Notes under the pieces: generated by a model
What the model was told of the DNA's origin: nothing
What the model saw: the letters and a program-made list of their open reading frames with translations, nothing else
Databases searched by the model: none
NCBI RefSeq assembly: GCF_014645235.1
Contig: NZ_BMLM01000001.1
Location: 1,798,001 to 1,862,000 of the forward strand
Reading direction: 5' to 3'
DNA from: Agrococcus terreus
GTDB lineage: Bacteria; Actinomycetota; Actinomycetes; Actinomycetales; Microbacteriaceae
DNA length: 64,000 nucleotides
Shown: piece by piece, positions 42,257 through 51,663 of the stretch
How positions within the stretch are numbered: the stretch's first letter is position 1
Layout of the letters: every line of letters starts with the position of its first letter
Made by a program: the position numbers and the translations under genes

Positions 42257-43791
42257 GCGTCCTTGCCCTCGTCGTACCGCTGCACCTCGAAGCCCTCGTC
42301 GTCGGTCCACATGCCGGCGTCGCGCTCCACACCGAGGGCGTCGCGCGCGGCCTGCTTCGCGTCCATCCGCTCGTGGTACTGCTCGCGGCGCTCGGCCGTC
42401 GTGCGGCGCACGTTGCGGTCGAGGCGCGGGTCGGTGCCGCGGTTGCCGACGAGCTCGGCCGCCGAGGCGATCGTGGGCTCCCAGTCGAAGACGATGCCGG
42501 CGCCGGGGCCGATGACGACGGTGGCGCCGGCGACGGCGCCCGCCTTGAGCAGCGCCTCCTCGATGCCGATCTTCGCGAGCCGGTCGGCGAGGTAGCCGAC
42601 CGCCTCGTCGTTGCGGAAGTCGGTCTGCGCGACCCAGCGCTCCGGCTTCGCGCCGAGGATGCGGTACACGGGGCCCTCGTGCGAGCCCTCGACCTTGATG
42701 CGGAACCCGGCGTCGTCGATCGCCTTCGGCCGCAGCACGATGCGCTCCGGCTCGGCCTCGACGGCCTTCGCGGCGCGGTCGCGCTCGACGATGTCGGCGA
42801 GCGCGAACGACAGCTCGCGGAGGCCCCGGTGGGCGATCGTCGAGATCTCGAAGACGCGGAAGCCCATCCCCTCGATCTCCTCGCGCACGAACTCGGCGAG
42901 CTCGAGCGCCTCGGGCACGTCGACCTTGTTGAGCGCGACGAGCTGCTGGCGCTCCAGCAGCGGCGTCTGCCCCTCGGGCACCGGGTAGGCGGCGAGCTCG
43001 GCGAGGATGACCTTGAGGTCGCTCACCGGGTCGCGGCCCGGCTCGAGGGTGGCGCAGTCGATGACGTGCAGCAGCGCCGAGCAGCGCTCGACGTGGCGCA
43101 GGAACTCGAGACCGAGGCCCTTGCCCTCGCTCGCGCCCTCGATGAGGCCGGGCACGTCGGCGATCGTGTAGCGGGTCTGGCCCGACTCGACGACGCCGAG
43201 GTTGGGGTGCAGGGTCGTGAACGGGTAGTCGGCGATCTTCGGCCGCGCGGCGCTCATGGCGGCGACGAGGCTCGACTTGCCGGCGCTCGGGAAGCCCACG
43301 AGCGCGACGTCGGCGACGGTCTTCAGCTCGAGCGTGACGTCGCCCTCGAAGCCTGGGGTGCCGAGCAGCGCGAAGCCGGGCGCGCGTCGCTTCTGGTTCG
43401 AGAGCGCCGCGTTGCCGAGGCCGCCCTGGCCGCCCTCGGCCACGACGATCCGCATGCCGGGGTGCGCGAGGTCGGCGAGCACCTCGCCGTCGGCGGACGT
43501 GACGACGGTGCCGACGGGCACCGGCAGCTCCAGCTCACCGCCCGTGGTGCCCGCGCGGTGGTCGCCCATGCCGGGCTGGCCGTTGTCGCTCGAGCGGTGC
43601 GGGGCGCGGTGGTAGCCGAGGAGGGTGGTGACCTGCGGGTCGGCGACGAGCACGATGTCGCCGCCGTCGCCGCCGTTGCCGCCGTCGGGGCCGGCGAGCG
43701 GCTTGAACTTCTCGCGGCGCACCGACACGCAGCCGTGGCCGCCGTGCCCGGCGCGCAGGTGCAGCGTCACGCGATCGACGAAGGTGGCCAC
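42253..43791 (-). CDS. obgE: Obg GTPase (CgtA)
   Basis: 512 residues from the GTG at 43791, with GGAG five bases upstream. Three domains: an N-terminal glycine-rich Obg fold ([32 protein letters not shown]), a G domain with [15 protein letters not shown] (P-loop), [16 protein letters not shown] (switch II) and NKVD, and a C-terminal OCT domain (about 350-420). A further charged tail of about 80 residues is longer than in E. coli. It acts in 50S assembly and stress signalling. It is co-transcribed with rplU-rpmA, as in most bacteria. Confidence 0.96.
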   Translation of the reverse strand: MATFVDRVTLHLRAGHGGHGCVSVRREKFKPLAGPDGGNGGDGGDIVLVADPQVTTLLGYHRAPHRSSDNGQPGMGDHRAGTTGGELELPVPVGTVVTSADGEVLADLAHPGMRIVVAEGGQGGLGNAALSNQKRRAPGFALLGTPGFEGDVTLELKTVADVALVGFPSAGKSSLVAAMSAARPKIADYPFTTLHPNLGVVESGQTRYTIADVPGLIEGASEGKGLGLEFLRHVERCSALLHVIDCATLEPGRDPVSDLKVILAELAAYPVPEGQTPLLERQQLVALNKVDVPEALELAEFVREEIEGMGFRVFEISTIAHRGLRELSFALADIVERDRAAKAVEAEPERIVLRPKAIDDAGFRIKVEGSHEGPVYRILGAKPERWVAQTDFRNDEAVGYLADRLAKIGIEEALLKAGAVAGATVVIGPGAGIVFDWEPTIASAAELVGNRGTDPRLDRNVRRTTAERREQYHERMDAKQAARDALGVERDAGMWTDDEGFEVQRYDEGKDA

Positions 43792-43816
43792 GGGAACTCC
43801 TCTGGTGGAAAGCGAG

Positions 43817-43844
43817 AGCGGGGCGGGCCGAAGCCCGCCCCGCT
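43817..43844 (-). terminator. GC-rich hairpin with TTCG loop between rpmA and obgE
   Basis: AGCGGGGCGGGC and its complement pair perfectly (12 bp); the minus-strand loop is TTCG, an extra-stable tetraloop. It lies between rpmA and obgE, where it can partly terminate transcription or stabilise the r-protein mRNA. This would explain lower obgE than rpmA expression. Confidence 0.7.
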
Positions 43845-43870
43845 CATCGGAAGTGCTGGATCGTGCGGTC

Positions 43871-44125
43871 CTACTGGGCCGCGACGATGTTGACGACCTT
43901 GCGGCCGCCCTTCTGGCCGAACTCGACCGAGCCCGCCTCGAGGGCGAACAGCGTGTCGTCGCCACCGCGGCCGACACCGGCGCCGGGGTGGAAGTGCGTG
44001 CCGCGCTGACGGACGAGGATCTCGCCGGCCTTGACGACCTGGCCGCCGAAGCGCTTCACGCCGAGGCGCTGCGCGTTCGAGTCACGGCCGTTGCGGGTGG
44101 ACGATGCGCCCTTCTTGTGTGCCAT
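43871..44125 (-). CDS. rpmA: 50S ribosomal protein L27
   Basis: 84 residues, the complete family. [29 protein letters not shown], then [27 protein letters not shown]. The mature N-terminus starts directly with AHKKG, with no extra peptide of the Firmicutes type that needs Prp cleavage. Downstream of rplU by 14 bp. It sits at the peptidyl-transferase centre. Confidence 0.98.
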   Translation of the reverse strand: MAHKKGASSTRNGRDSNAQRLGVKRFGGQVVKAGEILVRQRGTHFHPGAGVGRGGDDTLFALEAGSVEFGQKGGRKVVNIVAAQ

Positions 44126-44139
44126 GTCTGGTCAGCCCC

Positions 44140-44448
44140 TTACTTGATCTCGGTGACCTTGAGGCGCGTGAGCTCCGAGCGGTGGCCCATGCGGCGCTTG
44201 TAGCCGGTCTTGTTGCGGTAGTGCTGGATGCGGATCTTCGGGCCGCGCAGGTCGGTCACGACCTCGGCGGTCACGGTCACCTTGGCGAGCGCGTCGGCGT
44301 CCGACGTCACCTTGTCGCCGTCGACGAGCAGCACGGGGGCGAGCTCGACGTTGCCCTTGTCATCAGCGGCGATGCGGTCGACGACGAGCACCGAGCCGAC
44401 CTCGACCTTCTCCTGCCGGCCGCCGGCGCGCACGATTGCGTACACCAC
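44140..44448 (-). CDS. rplU: 50S ribosomal protein L21
   Basis: 102 residues from the GTG at 44448, with GAGG eight bases upstream; the second GTG directly follows. [25 protein letters not shown] and [33 protein letters not shown] match L21 end to end. It is the first gene of rplU-rpmA-obgE, with a consensus-like promoter at 44538-44567 and an 80-nt leader. Confidence 0.97.
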   Translation of the reverse strand: MVYAIVRAGGRQEKVEVGSVLVVDRIAADDKGNVELAPVLLVDGDKVTSDADALAKVTVTAEVVTDLRGPKIRIQHYRNKTGYKRRMGHRSELTRLKVTEIK

Positions 44449-44537
44449 GTCTGGATCCTCACTGTTGGAACGACTCCCGACCGAGGCCGGGACGAAGCTT
44501 GATGGCGCGCGCTGAACGCGACTGGCGCCAACCGACA

Positions 44538-44567
44538 ACATTACATGCGGTCCGGCGTTCGGGTCAA
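44538..44567 (-). promoter_or_regulatory. Promoter of rplU-rpmA-obgE
   Basis: On the minus strand TTGACC (44567-44562), an 18-bp spacer and TAATGT (44543-44538) form a near-consensus sigma-70-type promoter. Transcription would start near 44531, leaving a leader of about 80 nt before the L21 GTG. Confidence 0.6.
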
Positions 44568-44605
44568 CACGGCGGGGCCGTGTCGCGCGGGTCTACCGTG
44601 GGCGG

Positions 44606-44872
44606 ATGGCCATCCTCGTCGACGACCCGCTCTGGCCCAACCACGGCACCACGTGGGCGCACCTCGTGAGCGACGCCTCGCTCGACGAGCTGCACGCGTT
44701 CGCCCGCCGCGCGGGCCTGCCGGCCCGCGGCTTCGACCACGACCACTACGACGTGCCGGCCGAGCGCATCGACGAGCTCGTGGCGCTCGGCGCGGAGCGC
44801 GTCGGCCCCAAGGAGCTCGTGCGGCGCCTCATCGCGAGCGGGCTGCGCGTGAAGGAGCGGGACCGGCCGTAG
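44606..44872 (+). CDS. DUF4031 domain protein
   Basis: 88 residues. It begins MAILVDDPLWPNHGTTWAHLVSDASLDELHAFARRAGLP and has FDHDHYDVPAERIDELVALGAERVGPKELVRRLIASGLR, the DUF4031 pattern. The function is unknown. A -10-like TACCGT (44594-44599) is 6 bases from the ATG, with no Shine-Dalgarno, so a leaderless transcript is likely. It is divergent from rplU and convergent with rne. Confidence 0.85.
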   Translation: MAILVDDPLWPNHGTTWAHLVSDASLDELHAFARRAGLPARGFDHDHYDVPAERIDELVALGAERVGPKELVRRLIASGLRVKERDRP

Positions 44873-44905
44873 CCGATCCCGCTCCCCTGCAGTTGCGCGA
44901 GGGCC

Positions 44906-47485
44906 TCAGCGGCCCTGCTCGTCCGGCTTCGCGGTGATGATGCCCGAGGAGGCGCGGCGCGAGCGGCGCTGGCTGCGCGCGGCCGCCTTGCCGGTGCCCG
45001 CCTCCGGCGCCTTGAGCGCGTCGAGCGCGCCGCCCAGCAGGCCGTCGAGCTCCTCGGCCGTCGCGTGGCGGCCCTCCTGCTCGCCCGCCGCCTCCACCGG
45101 GATGTCGAGGATCGTCACGACCGGCTCGGCCGCCGCCTCCTCGGCCACGGCCTCGACGGCCGCCGCCGACGGCGCCACGATGCCCGACACGGGCTCGGCG
45201 TCGCGGTGCTCCTCGGCCGGCTTGCGGCCCGCGGAGGCGATCTGCGAGAGGCCCTTGCGGAGGTCCTCCGTGATCGCGTGCGTGCCGCCGTGCGACTGGT
45301 GCTGCTGGCTCTGCTGCGACTCCGTCTGCGACTGCTGGTGCTGCTGCTGGTCGCCGCCCTTGCCGCCGCGGCCGCGGCGGCGCCCGCCGCCGTTGCCGCC
45401 GCCCTGCTCCGACTGCTGGCGCTGCGGCTTCGAGACGGGCTCGTGGTGCACGATGATGCCGCGGCCGGCGCAGATCTCGCACGGCTCCGAGTACGACTCG
45501 AGGAGGCCCAGGCCGAGCTTCTTGCGGGTCATCTGCACGAGGCCGAGGCTCGTGACCTCGGCCACCTGGTGCTTCGTGCGGTCGCGCGAGAGGCACTCGA
45601 CGAGGCGGCGCAGCACGAGGTCGCGGTTCGACTCGAGCACCATGTCGATGAAGTCGATGACGATGATGCCGCCGATGTCGCGCAGGCGCAGCTGGCGCAC
45701 GATCTCCTCGGCCGCCTCGAGGTTGTTCCTCGTGACGGTCTCCTCGAGGTTGCCGCCGGCGCCGACGAAGCGGCCCGTGTTGACGTCGACGACCGTCATC
45801 GCCTCGGTGCGGTCGATGATGAGCGAGCCGCCCGAGGGCAGCCAGGCCTTGCGATCGAGCGCCTTGTCGATCTGCTCCGCGATCCGGAAGTGCGAGAACG
45901 GGTCGTCGGTGCCCTCGTAGGCCTCGACGCGGTCGAGCAGGTCGGGCGCGATCGCCTCGAGGTACTCGCGGATCGTCGTGAGGGCCTCCGAGCCCTGGAT
46001 GACGAGCTTCTGGAAGTCCTCGTTGAAGACGTCGCGGACGATCTTCACGAGCAGGTCGGGCTCGGCGTGCAGGCGCTGCGGGGCGCTGCCCGAGGCCTTC
46101 TGCTGCTGGATGCGCTCCCACTGGCGGGTGAGGCGCTCGACGTCGCGCGTGAGCTGCTCCTCGGTGGCGCCCTCGGCGGCGGTGCGCACGATGACGCCCA
46201 CGCCCTCCGGCAGCACCTGCTTGAGGATCTTCTTCAGGCGTGCGCGCTCGGTGTCGGGCAGCTTGCGCGAGATGCCGTTCATCGACCCGCCGGGCACCGA
46301 CACGAGGTAGCGGCCGGGCAGCGAGATCTGGCTCGTGAGGCGCGCGCCCTTGTGGCCCACCGGATCCTTCGTGACCTGCACGAGCACCGTGTCGCCGGGC
46401 TTGAGCGCGAGCTCGATCTTGCGGGGCTGGCCCTCGAGCTCGGCGGCGTCCCAGTCGACCTCGCCCGAGTAGAGCACGGCGTTGCGGCCGCGGCCGATGT
46501 CGACGAACGCGGCCTCCATGCTCGGCAGCACGTTCTGCACGCGGCCGAGGTAGACGTTGCCGATGAGGCTCGACTCCGACGCCTTCGCGACGTAGTGCTC
46601 GACGAGGATGCCGTCCTCGAGCACGGCGAGCTGCACTCGGTCGTGCTTGGAGCGCACGATCATCTGGCGCTCGACGGCCTCGCGGCGTGCGAGGAACTCG
46701 GTCTCGGTGACGACGGTGCGGCGGCGGCCCGCGTCGCGGCCCTCGCGGCGGCGCTGGCGCTTCGCCTCGAGGCGCGTGGAGCCCTTGACCTTCTGCGGCT
46801 CGGTGATGAGCGGCTTCTCGTCGTCGGCCTCGCGGCGGCGCGGCGTGCGCGAGGAGCGAGAGCGGCGCGAGCGGCGGTTCGAGGGCTCGTCGTCCTCGTC
46901 CTCCTCGTCGTCGCCGTCGATCGCGGGCAGCGCCGGGAGGACGGAGAGGTCGGGCGCGTGGAAGAGGAGGCCGAAGGGGCCGGCCGGCTGCTCCGGCAGC
47001 GCGAGCGCGGCCTGCAGCGCGGCGTCGGCGTCGGAGGGGGCCTCGGCGTCGCCCTCGTCGTCGGCGGGTGCCTCGGCGGGGTCGTGGAGGCCGGGCTCGT
47101 GGCCGGGCTCGGCGTCGCCCTCCGGCAGCGCGGGCGCTGCCTCGTCGGCGTGCTCGGCGTGCGCGGTGCCGCGGACGGCCGTGGCGCGCTTGCGGCGTCG
47201 CGCGGGCGCGGCGGCGGCGTCGGCCTGCGGTTCGGCGGCCTGCGCCTCACCGGGCTGCTCCTCGCCGGCCTCGTGCTCGGCGCCCTCGGGCTGCCCGTCG
47301 GCGTCGGCGTGCGGCACATCGGCCGCCTCCACCACTTGGGGCGCGGCCTCGTCGGGCGCGGCCTGCTCGGGCGCGACGTGCTCGGCCTGGACCTGCTGAT
47401 CCTGGTCGTGCTGGGCCTCGGCCTGCTGGGCGTCGGTCTGGTCTGCTGCGGTGCCCTCGGGGAGGGTCGGCTCGTTGTCCACCAT
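44906..47485 (-). CDS. rne: Ribonuclease E/G
   Basis: 859 residues. The first 240 are acidic, Glu/Gln/Ala-rich and presumably disordered, ending with Arg-rich patches (RSRRSRSSRTPRRRE). The catalytic core follows with an S1-like region (VEHYVAKASESSLIGNVYLGRVQNVLPSMEAAFVDIGRGR), the DNase I-like active site (IIDRTEAMTVVDVNTGRFVG, GGIIVIDFIDM) and the Zn-link CEICAGRG. The C-terminal tail is Gln- and Gly-rich with an RRRGRGGKGG RNA-binding patch. This split-extension plan is typical of actinobacteria. It degrades mRNA and processes rRNA. Confidence 0.95.
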   Translation of the reverse strand: MVDNEPTLPEGTAADQTDAQQAEAQHDQDQQVQAEHVAPEQAAPDEAAPQVVEAADVPHADADGQPEGAEHEAGEEQPGEAQAAEPQADAAAAPARRRKRATAVRGTAHAEHADEAAPALPEGDAEPGHEPGLHDPAEAPADDEGDAEAPSDADAALQAALALPEQPAGPFGLLFHAPDLSVLPALPAIDGDDEEDEDDEPSNRRSRRSRSSRTPRRREADDEKPLITEPQKVKGSTRLEAKRQRRREGRDAGRRRTVVTETEFLARREAVERQMIVRSKHDRVQLAVLEDGILVEHYVAKASESSLIGNVYLGRVQNVLPSMEAAFVDIGRGRNAVLYSGEVDWDAAELEGQPRKIELALKPGDTVLVQVTKDPVGHKGARLTSQISLPGRYLVSVPGGSMNGISRKLPDTERARLKKILKQVLPEGVGVIVRTAAEGATEEQLTRDVERLTRQWERIQQQKASGSAPQRLHAEPDLLVKIVRDVFNEDFQKLVIQGSEALTTIREYLEAIAPDLLDRVEAYEGTDDPFSHFRIAEQIDKALDRKAWLPSGGSLIIDRTEAMTVVDVNTGRFVGAGGNLEETVTRNNLEAAEEIVRQLRLRDIGGIIVIDFIDMVLESNRDLVLRRLVECLSRDRTKHQVAEVTSLGLVQMTRKKLGLGLLESYSEPCEICAGRGIIVHHEPVSKPQRQQSEQGGGNGGGRRRGRGGKGGDQQQHQQSQTESQQSQQHQSHGGTHAITEDLRKGLSQIASAGRKPAEEHRDAEPVSGIVAPSAAAVEAVAEEAAAEPVVTILDIPVEAAGEQEGRHATAEELDGLLGGALDALKAPEAGTGKAAARSQRRSRRASSGIITAKPDEQGR

Positions 47486-47573
47486 CGCTGGCGTGCTCCT
47501 GTCGCGACCGGCGCCGCCGGTCGGAATCTCTCGCTCGCGATCCGGGGCGCGCCCGGCGCGAATCCTTGCCTGT

Positions 47574-47591
47574 CACCCCCTCTCGGGGGTG
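47574..47591 (-). promoter_or_regulatory. Hairpin in the rne leader
   Basis: CACCCCC pairs with GGGGGTG (7 bp, 4-nt loop) about 90 bases upstream of the rne start. In E. coli RNase E controls its own mRNA via leader hairpins; a similar role here is speculation. The rest of 47486-47711 shows no gene. Confidence 0.35.
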
Positions 47592-47711
47592 GCCCGGGCG
47601 AAGCGTCGCTGCCCGGAAAAACCTGTGCGTGCGCCCGTCGGGCGCGCTAGCGGGCAGTCTAGCGCACGTGCCCCGGATCGGCCCCGTCGACCGGAACGGC
47701 GATCCGCGTCG

Positions 47712-48395
47712 TCAGGGCAGCACGACGCGGACGGCGAGCGCGACGAACGCGGCCGCCGCCGCGAGGGTGCCGACGATCGCGAGCCGGCCGTGCGGCTGCA
47801 CGCGCCGGCCGATGCGCGCGCCGACGAGCACGAGCAGCGTGAGGTAGGCGGCCGAGACGACCTCGAGGATCAGCATGAGAATCACGAGGTCGCCGAGCGG
47901 CGTCGGCGAGGCGGGGTCGATGAACTGCACGAAGAACGAGGCGAGGAACAGGATCGCCTTGGGGTTCAGCAGGCTCGTGACGAGCGCCGTGCGGTACGGC
48001 GAGAGCCGCGGGCTCGCGATGATCGGGTTCGGCGTCGTCGGCGGCTGGATCGGGTTCTCGGTCGGCTCCGGCTCCGCGCGGTGCGCACGCCGGGCGAGGA
48101 TGCGCTGCACGGCGCTGCGCACGAGGCCGAGGGCGAGCCACAGGAGGTAGAGCGCGCCGGCCCAGACGAGCACCGTGTAGACCACCGGATTCGCGGCGAG
48201 CGCCTGCGCCGAGAGCACCGCGAGCACCATGAGCACCGCGTCGCCCGTGAACACGCCGAGCATGGCGCGGAAGCCGGAGCGCGTGCCGGCGCGCAGGGCC
48301 GTCGTCGCGACGTAGAGGCTGTTGGCGCCCGGCAGCAGCACGATGACGACGACGCCCGCGGTGAACGCGGCGAGCGTGGCGAGGTCGAAGCTCAT
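47712..48395 (-). CDS. LysE-family amino acid exporter, LeuE-like
   Basis: 227 residues from the ATG at 48395, with GAGGAG five bases upstream. Six membrane segments with the family start FTAGVVVIVLLPGANSLYVATTALRAGTRSGF and the second-half SLLNPKAILFLASFFVQFIDP. A loop of about 50 residues (RRAHRAEPEPTENP...) is longer than usual. It probably exports leucine or another neutral amino acid. Divergent from the VKOR gene. Confidence 0.88.
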   Translation of the reverse strand: MSFDLATLAAFTAGVVVIVLLPGANSLYVATTALRAGTRSGFRAMLGVFTGDAVLMVLAVLSAQALAANPVVYTVLVWAGALYLLWLALGLVRSAVQRILARRAHRAEPEPTENPIQPPTTPNPIIASPRLSPYRTALVTSLLNPKAILFLASFFVQFIDPASPTPLGDLVILMLILEVVSAAYLTLLVLVGARIGRRVQPHGRLAIVGTLAAAAAFVALAVRVVLP

Positions 48396-48535
48396 CGGGA
48401 CTCCTCGGATCGATGGATGCGGTGCCGGGCGGGACGCTCGCGGTGCCGGGCGGTGCGGTCGTTCATGGCAGATGCAGGGCTTCGGGCGCCGGGGTGCGGC
48501 GCGGCCTGCTGGCAGGATGTGGAGCAGGAGGTCCC

Positions 48536-49192
48536 ATGAGCACCCGCACCGCCCCCGCGCCCGCCGCGCCCGCATCCGAGCCGACCGCGGCGCACGTCGC
48601 GGCGCCGCGCTGGCTCGGCGCGCTGCTCGTCGTGACCGGCCTCATCGGCCTGCTCGGCGCCTTCGCGCTCTCGGTGGAGCGCATCGAGCTGCTGCTGCAC
48701 CCGGAGGAGCAGCTCTCGTGCGACCTCAACCCGTTCCTCTCGTGCTCGGGGGCGATGGAGTCGGAGCAGGGCCGCGTGTTCGGCTTCCCGAACCCGTTCC
48801 TCGGCCTCATGGCGTTCCCCGCTCCCATCATCATGGGCGTGCTCGCCCTCGCCGGCACGCGCCTGCCGCGCTGGGTGTGGGGCGTCTTCTCGCTCGGCGT
48901 GCTCGGCGGGCTCGTGTTCGTGCTGTGGCTCTTCGGCCAGTCGGTGTTCGTGCTCGGCTTCGTGTGCCCGTGGTGCTTCCTGGTGTGGATGGGCATGTAC
49001 GCCATGGCCTTCCCGCTGTTCACCTGGGCGATCGGCGCCGGCGCGATCCCGGCGCCCGCGGGGCTGCGGCGCACCGCGGCCCGCTTCTCGAGCTGGGGCT
49101 GGGTGCTGTCGCTCGCGCTCGCCGTGGCGGTCGTGCTGACGATCATGGTCGCCCTGCCGGGCATCCCGCGCTTCCTGCTCGGCGGCCTCTAG
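48536..49192 (+). CDS. Vitamin K epoxide reductase (VKOR) family membrane protein
   Basis: 218 residues from the ATG at 48536, with AGGAGG four bases upstream. About five membrane segments. The loop Cys pair is in SCDLNPFLSCSGAMESEQGRVFGFPNP, and the active-site CxxC in FVCPWCFLVWMGMYAMAFPLF. The protein would reoxidise a periplasmic-side DsbA-like thioredoxin in disulfide formation with menaquinone as acceptor. In some actinobacteria it is fused or linked to the thioredoxin; none is adjacent here. Confidence 0.93.
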   Translation: MSTRTAPAPAAPASEPTAAHVAAPRWLGALLVVTGLIGLLGAFALSVERIELLLHPEEQLSCDLNPFLSCSGAMESEQGRVFGFPNPFLGLMAFPAPIIMGVLALAGTRLPRWVWGVFSLGVLGGLVFVLWLFGQSVFVLGFVCPWCFLVWMGMYAMAFPLFTWAIGAGAIPAPAGLRRTAARFSSWGWVLSLALAVAVVLTIMVALPGIPRFLLGGL

Positions 49193-49203
49193 CCGCCGAC
49201 GCG

Positions 49204-49237
49204 ACGACGCCCCGGGCCGCTCGGCCCGGGGCGTCGT
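49204..49237. terminator. Bidirectional terminator between VKOR and ndk
   Basis: ACGACGCCCCGGGCC and its complement form a perfect 15-bp stem with a 4-nt loop, centred 28 bp after the VKOR stop and 26 bp beyond the ndk stop. The genes converge here. Confidence 0.85.
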
Positions 49238-49246
49238 GCGTGCGGG

Positions 49247-49657
49247 TCAGGCGAACCAGAGCGCGAGCTCGCGCGCGGCCGACTCCTCCGAGTCGGAGCC
49301 GTGCACGAGGTTCTGCTGCACCTTCAGCCCCCAGTCGCGGCCGAGGTCGCCTCGGATCGTGCCGGGCGCGGCGGTCGTGGGGTCGGTCGTGCCGGCGAGC
49401 GAGCGGAAGCCCTCGATGACGCGGTCGCCCTCGAGGCGGATCGCGACCGAGGGGCCCGAGAGCATGAACTCGACGAGCGGCTCGAAGAACGGCTTGCCCT
49501 GGTGCTCGGCGTAGTGCTCCTCGAGCAGCGCGCGCTCCGGCTGCACGAGCTGCAGGTCGGCGACCACGTAGCCCTTCGCCTCGATGCGGGCGAGGATCTG
49601 GCCGGTCAGCTGGCGGCGGACGCCGTCGGGCTTGATGAGGACGAGGGTGCTCTGCAT
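49247..49657 (-). CDS. ndk: Nucleoside diphosphate kinase
   Basis: 136 residues. TLVLIKPDGVRRQLTGQILARIEAKGY, HYAEHQGKPFFEPLVEFMLSGPSVAIRLEGDRVI, and the phospho-His region NLVHGSDSEESAARELALWF are diagnostic. It balances NTP pools using ATP. It follows DUF4233 as in other actinobacteria, about 110 bp downstream on the same strand, so it may be the last gene of the ileS-folC unit. Confidence 0.97.
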   Translation of the reverse strand: MQSTLVLIKPDGVRRQLTGQILARIEAKGYVVADLQLVQPERALLEEHYAEHQGKPFFEPLVEFMLSGPSVAIRLEGDRVIEGFRSLAGTTDPTTAAPGTIRGDLGRDWGLKVQQNLVHGSDSEESAARELALWFA

Positions 49658-49768
49658 GGCGCCCAGCCTATCGACGGCGGAGGCCCCCGCAGCGCCCGGG
49701 AGGGCGGCCGCGGGGTCCTCGGATGCGCGTGCCCGGGTCGGTGGGCCGGGTCGGGCGTGCGGGGCCCG

Positions 49769-50179
49769 TCAGGCGCCGGGCGCCCCGCGCGGGTCGAGCC
49801 CCGCGGCGCGCCGCTGGCGCTCGATCTGCCGCGCCTTCGCGAAGCAGTAGATCCAGAGGCCGATGAGGACGACGGCGACGACGCCCCACACCGGCTCGAA
49901 CCAGGTGAGGGCCGCGACGAGCACCTGCACGCCGAGGCTCGGGATCCAGCCCCAGGGCCGCGAGAGCAGCGGCATCGTGAGCACGAGCAGCGCCACGACG
50001 ACGAGGAACGCGACGGGCGCCGGCCAGTCGCGCGTGACGCCCCACGTGGCGAGCGCGCCGAAGAGCAGGCCGGCGGCCTGCAGCGTGTGGGTGATGCGCA
50101 GCAGCGCCTCCATGGCGCCGCGCGCGGGGCGCCGGCGCACGGGGCGGGCGGCGTCGGGCGACTGCGGGGCGTCGCTCAT
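49769..50179 (-). CDS. DUF4233 membrane protein
   Basis: 136 residues. Four membrane segments after a basic start (RPVRRRPARGAMEALLRITHTLQAAGLLFGALATW): WPAPVAFLVVVALLVLTMPLLS, LGVQVLVAALTWFEPVWGVVAVVLIGLWIYCFAK, then a charged tail. It is the actinobacterial DUF4233 protein that follows folC. No function is known; the ATG overlaps the folC stop by 4 bp. Confidence 0.88.
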   Translation of the reverse strand: MSDAPQSPDAARPVRRRPARGAMEALLRITHTLQAAGLLFGALATWGVTRDWPAPVAFLVVVALLVLTMPLLSRPWGWIPSLGVQVLVAALTWFEPVWGVVAVVLIGLWIYCFAKARQIERQRRAAGLDPRGAPGA

Positions 50180-51663
50180 CGCTCCTCCTCGTCGGTGATG
50201 CGGATCTCGGCGGCCTGGCGGCGCGCGTCGGGGCGCACGAGCCAGCCCGCCTCGCGGGCGTGCACGAGCACGTCGCCGAGCAGCGTGATGGAGCCGGTGA
50301 CGACGACGGCGCCGGCGCGGTCGACGGCCGCGTCGCGCGCGGCCTCGAGCGCCGTGCCCAGGTCGGGCTCGACGAGCACGCGCTCGGCGCCGAGCACCCG
50401 CACGGCGACAGCGGCGAGCTCGTCGGCGTCGAGGGCGCGCTCGGACGTCGACTGCGTGACGACGACCTCGTCGACGACGGGCTCGAGCGCCTGCAGCACG
50501 CCCGCGGCGTCCTTGCCCGCGAGCACCCCGAGCACGAGCGTCACCCGCTCGAGGCCGAAGAACTCGCCGAGCGCGACGCGCAGCGCCTCGGCGCCGTGCG
50601 GGTTGTGCGCGGCGTCGACGACCACGAGCGGGCCAGCGCCGATCGCCTCGAGCCGGCCGGGCGAGGTCGCGGCCGAGAGGCCCGCCGCGAGCACCTCGCC
50701 GGTGAGCGGCTGGCGTCCGCCGCCGAGGAAGGCCTCGACCGCGACGATCGCGAGCGACGCGTTGCGGCCCTGGTGGGCGCCCATGAGCGGCACGAGCTGG
50801 TCGATGTACTCGGCGGCGAGGCCGCGCACGGTCACGAGCTGGCCGCCCACGGCGACCGCGTGCGACTCGAGCGCGAAGTCGCGGCCCTCGACGAGCAGCT
50901 GCGCGCCCACCTCGGCCGAGCGCTCCTCGAGCACCGCGAGCGCCTCCGGCTCCTGCACGGCCGACACGACGAGCGCGTCGGGCTTGATGATGCCCGCCTT
51001 CTCGCGCGCGATCGCCTCGATCGTCGTGCCGAGCCGGTTCGTGTGGTCGAGCGCGATGGGCGTGATGACCGCGACGTCGCCGTCGGCGACGTTCGTCGAG
51101 TCCCACGTGCCGCCCATGCCCACCTCGAGCACCGCGACGTCGACGGGCGCGTCGGCCATGACGGCGATCGCGAGCACCGTGAACGCCTCGAAGAACGTCA
51201 GCCGCCGCTCCCCCGCCGCCTCGAGCTCCGCATCCACCATCTCGAGGAACGGCGCGATGTCCTCGTAGCCGCGCGCGAAGGCCTCGTCGGTGACCGGCTC
51301 GCCGTCGATGAGGATGCGCTCGTTGACCCGCTCGAGGTGCGGGCTCGTGAGGAGCCCCGTGCGGAGGCCGTGGGCGCGCAGCAGCGCGTCGACCATGCGG
51401 GCGGTGGAGCCCTTGCCGTTCGTGCCGGTGAGGTGCACGACGCGGAACGACCGCTGCGGGTCGCCGAGCAGCTCGACGGCGCGGCGGGTGGCGGCGATGC
51501 GCGGCTCGACGGCCTGCTCCCCCGCGCGGGCCAGCAGCGCCTCGTAGGCGGCCGCCGCGGCCTCGCGGTCCTCGAGGGAGTCGAGGATGCGGTCGTCGAC
51601 GTCGCGCTCGCGGTCGTCGTCGGGCAGCTCCGGCAGGTCGGGCAGCGAGAGGCCGTCGCTCAT
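50176..51663 (-). CDS. folC: Folylpolyglutamate/dihydrofolate synthase
   Basis: 495 residues from the ATG at 51663, overlapping the ileS stop. The Mur-ligase-like core has [36 protein letters not shown] (P-loop), [45 protein letters not shown], and the C-terminal [20 protein letters not shown]. The first 60 acidic residues precede the core and are not conserved. It adds glutamate to folates and may make dihydrofolate. It also fits the FchA/MTD one-carbon genes elsewhere in the window. Confidence 0.95.
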   Translation of the reverse strand: MSDGLSLPDLPELPDDDRERDVDDRILDSLEDREAAAAAYEALLARAGEQAVEPRIAATRRAVELLGDPQRSFRVVHLTGTNGKGSTARMVDALLRAHGLRTGLLTSPHLERVNERILIDGEPVTDEAFARGYEDIAPFLEMVDAELEAAGERRLTFFEAFTVLAIAVMADAPVDVAVLEVGMGGTWDSTNVADGDVAVITPIALDHTNRLGTTIEAIAREKAGIIKPDALVVSAVQEPEALAVLEERSAEVGAQLLVEGRDFALESHAVAVGGQLVTVRGLAAEYIDQLVPLMGAHQGRNASLAIVAVEAFLGGGRQPLTGEVLAAGLSAATSPGRLEAIGAGPLVVVDAAHNPHGAEALRVALGEFFGLERVTLVLGVLAGKDAAGVLQALEPVVDEVVVTQSTSERALDADELAAVAVRVLGAERVLVEPDLGTALEAARDAAVDRAGAVVVTGSITLLGDVLVHAREAGWLVRPDARRQAAEIRITDEEER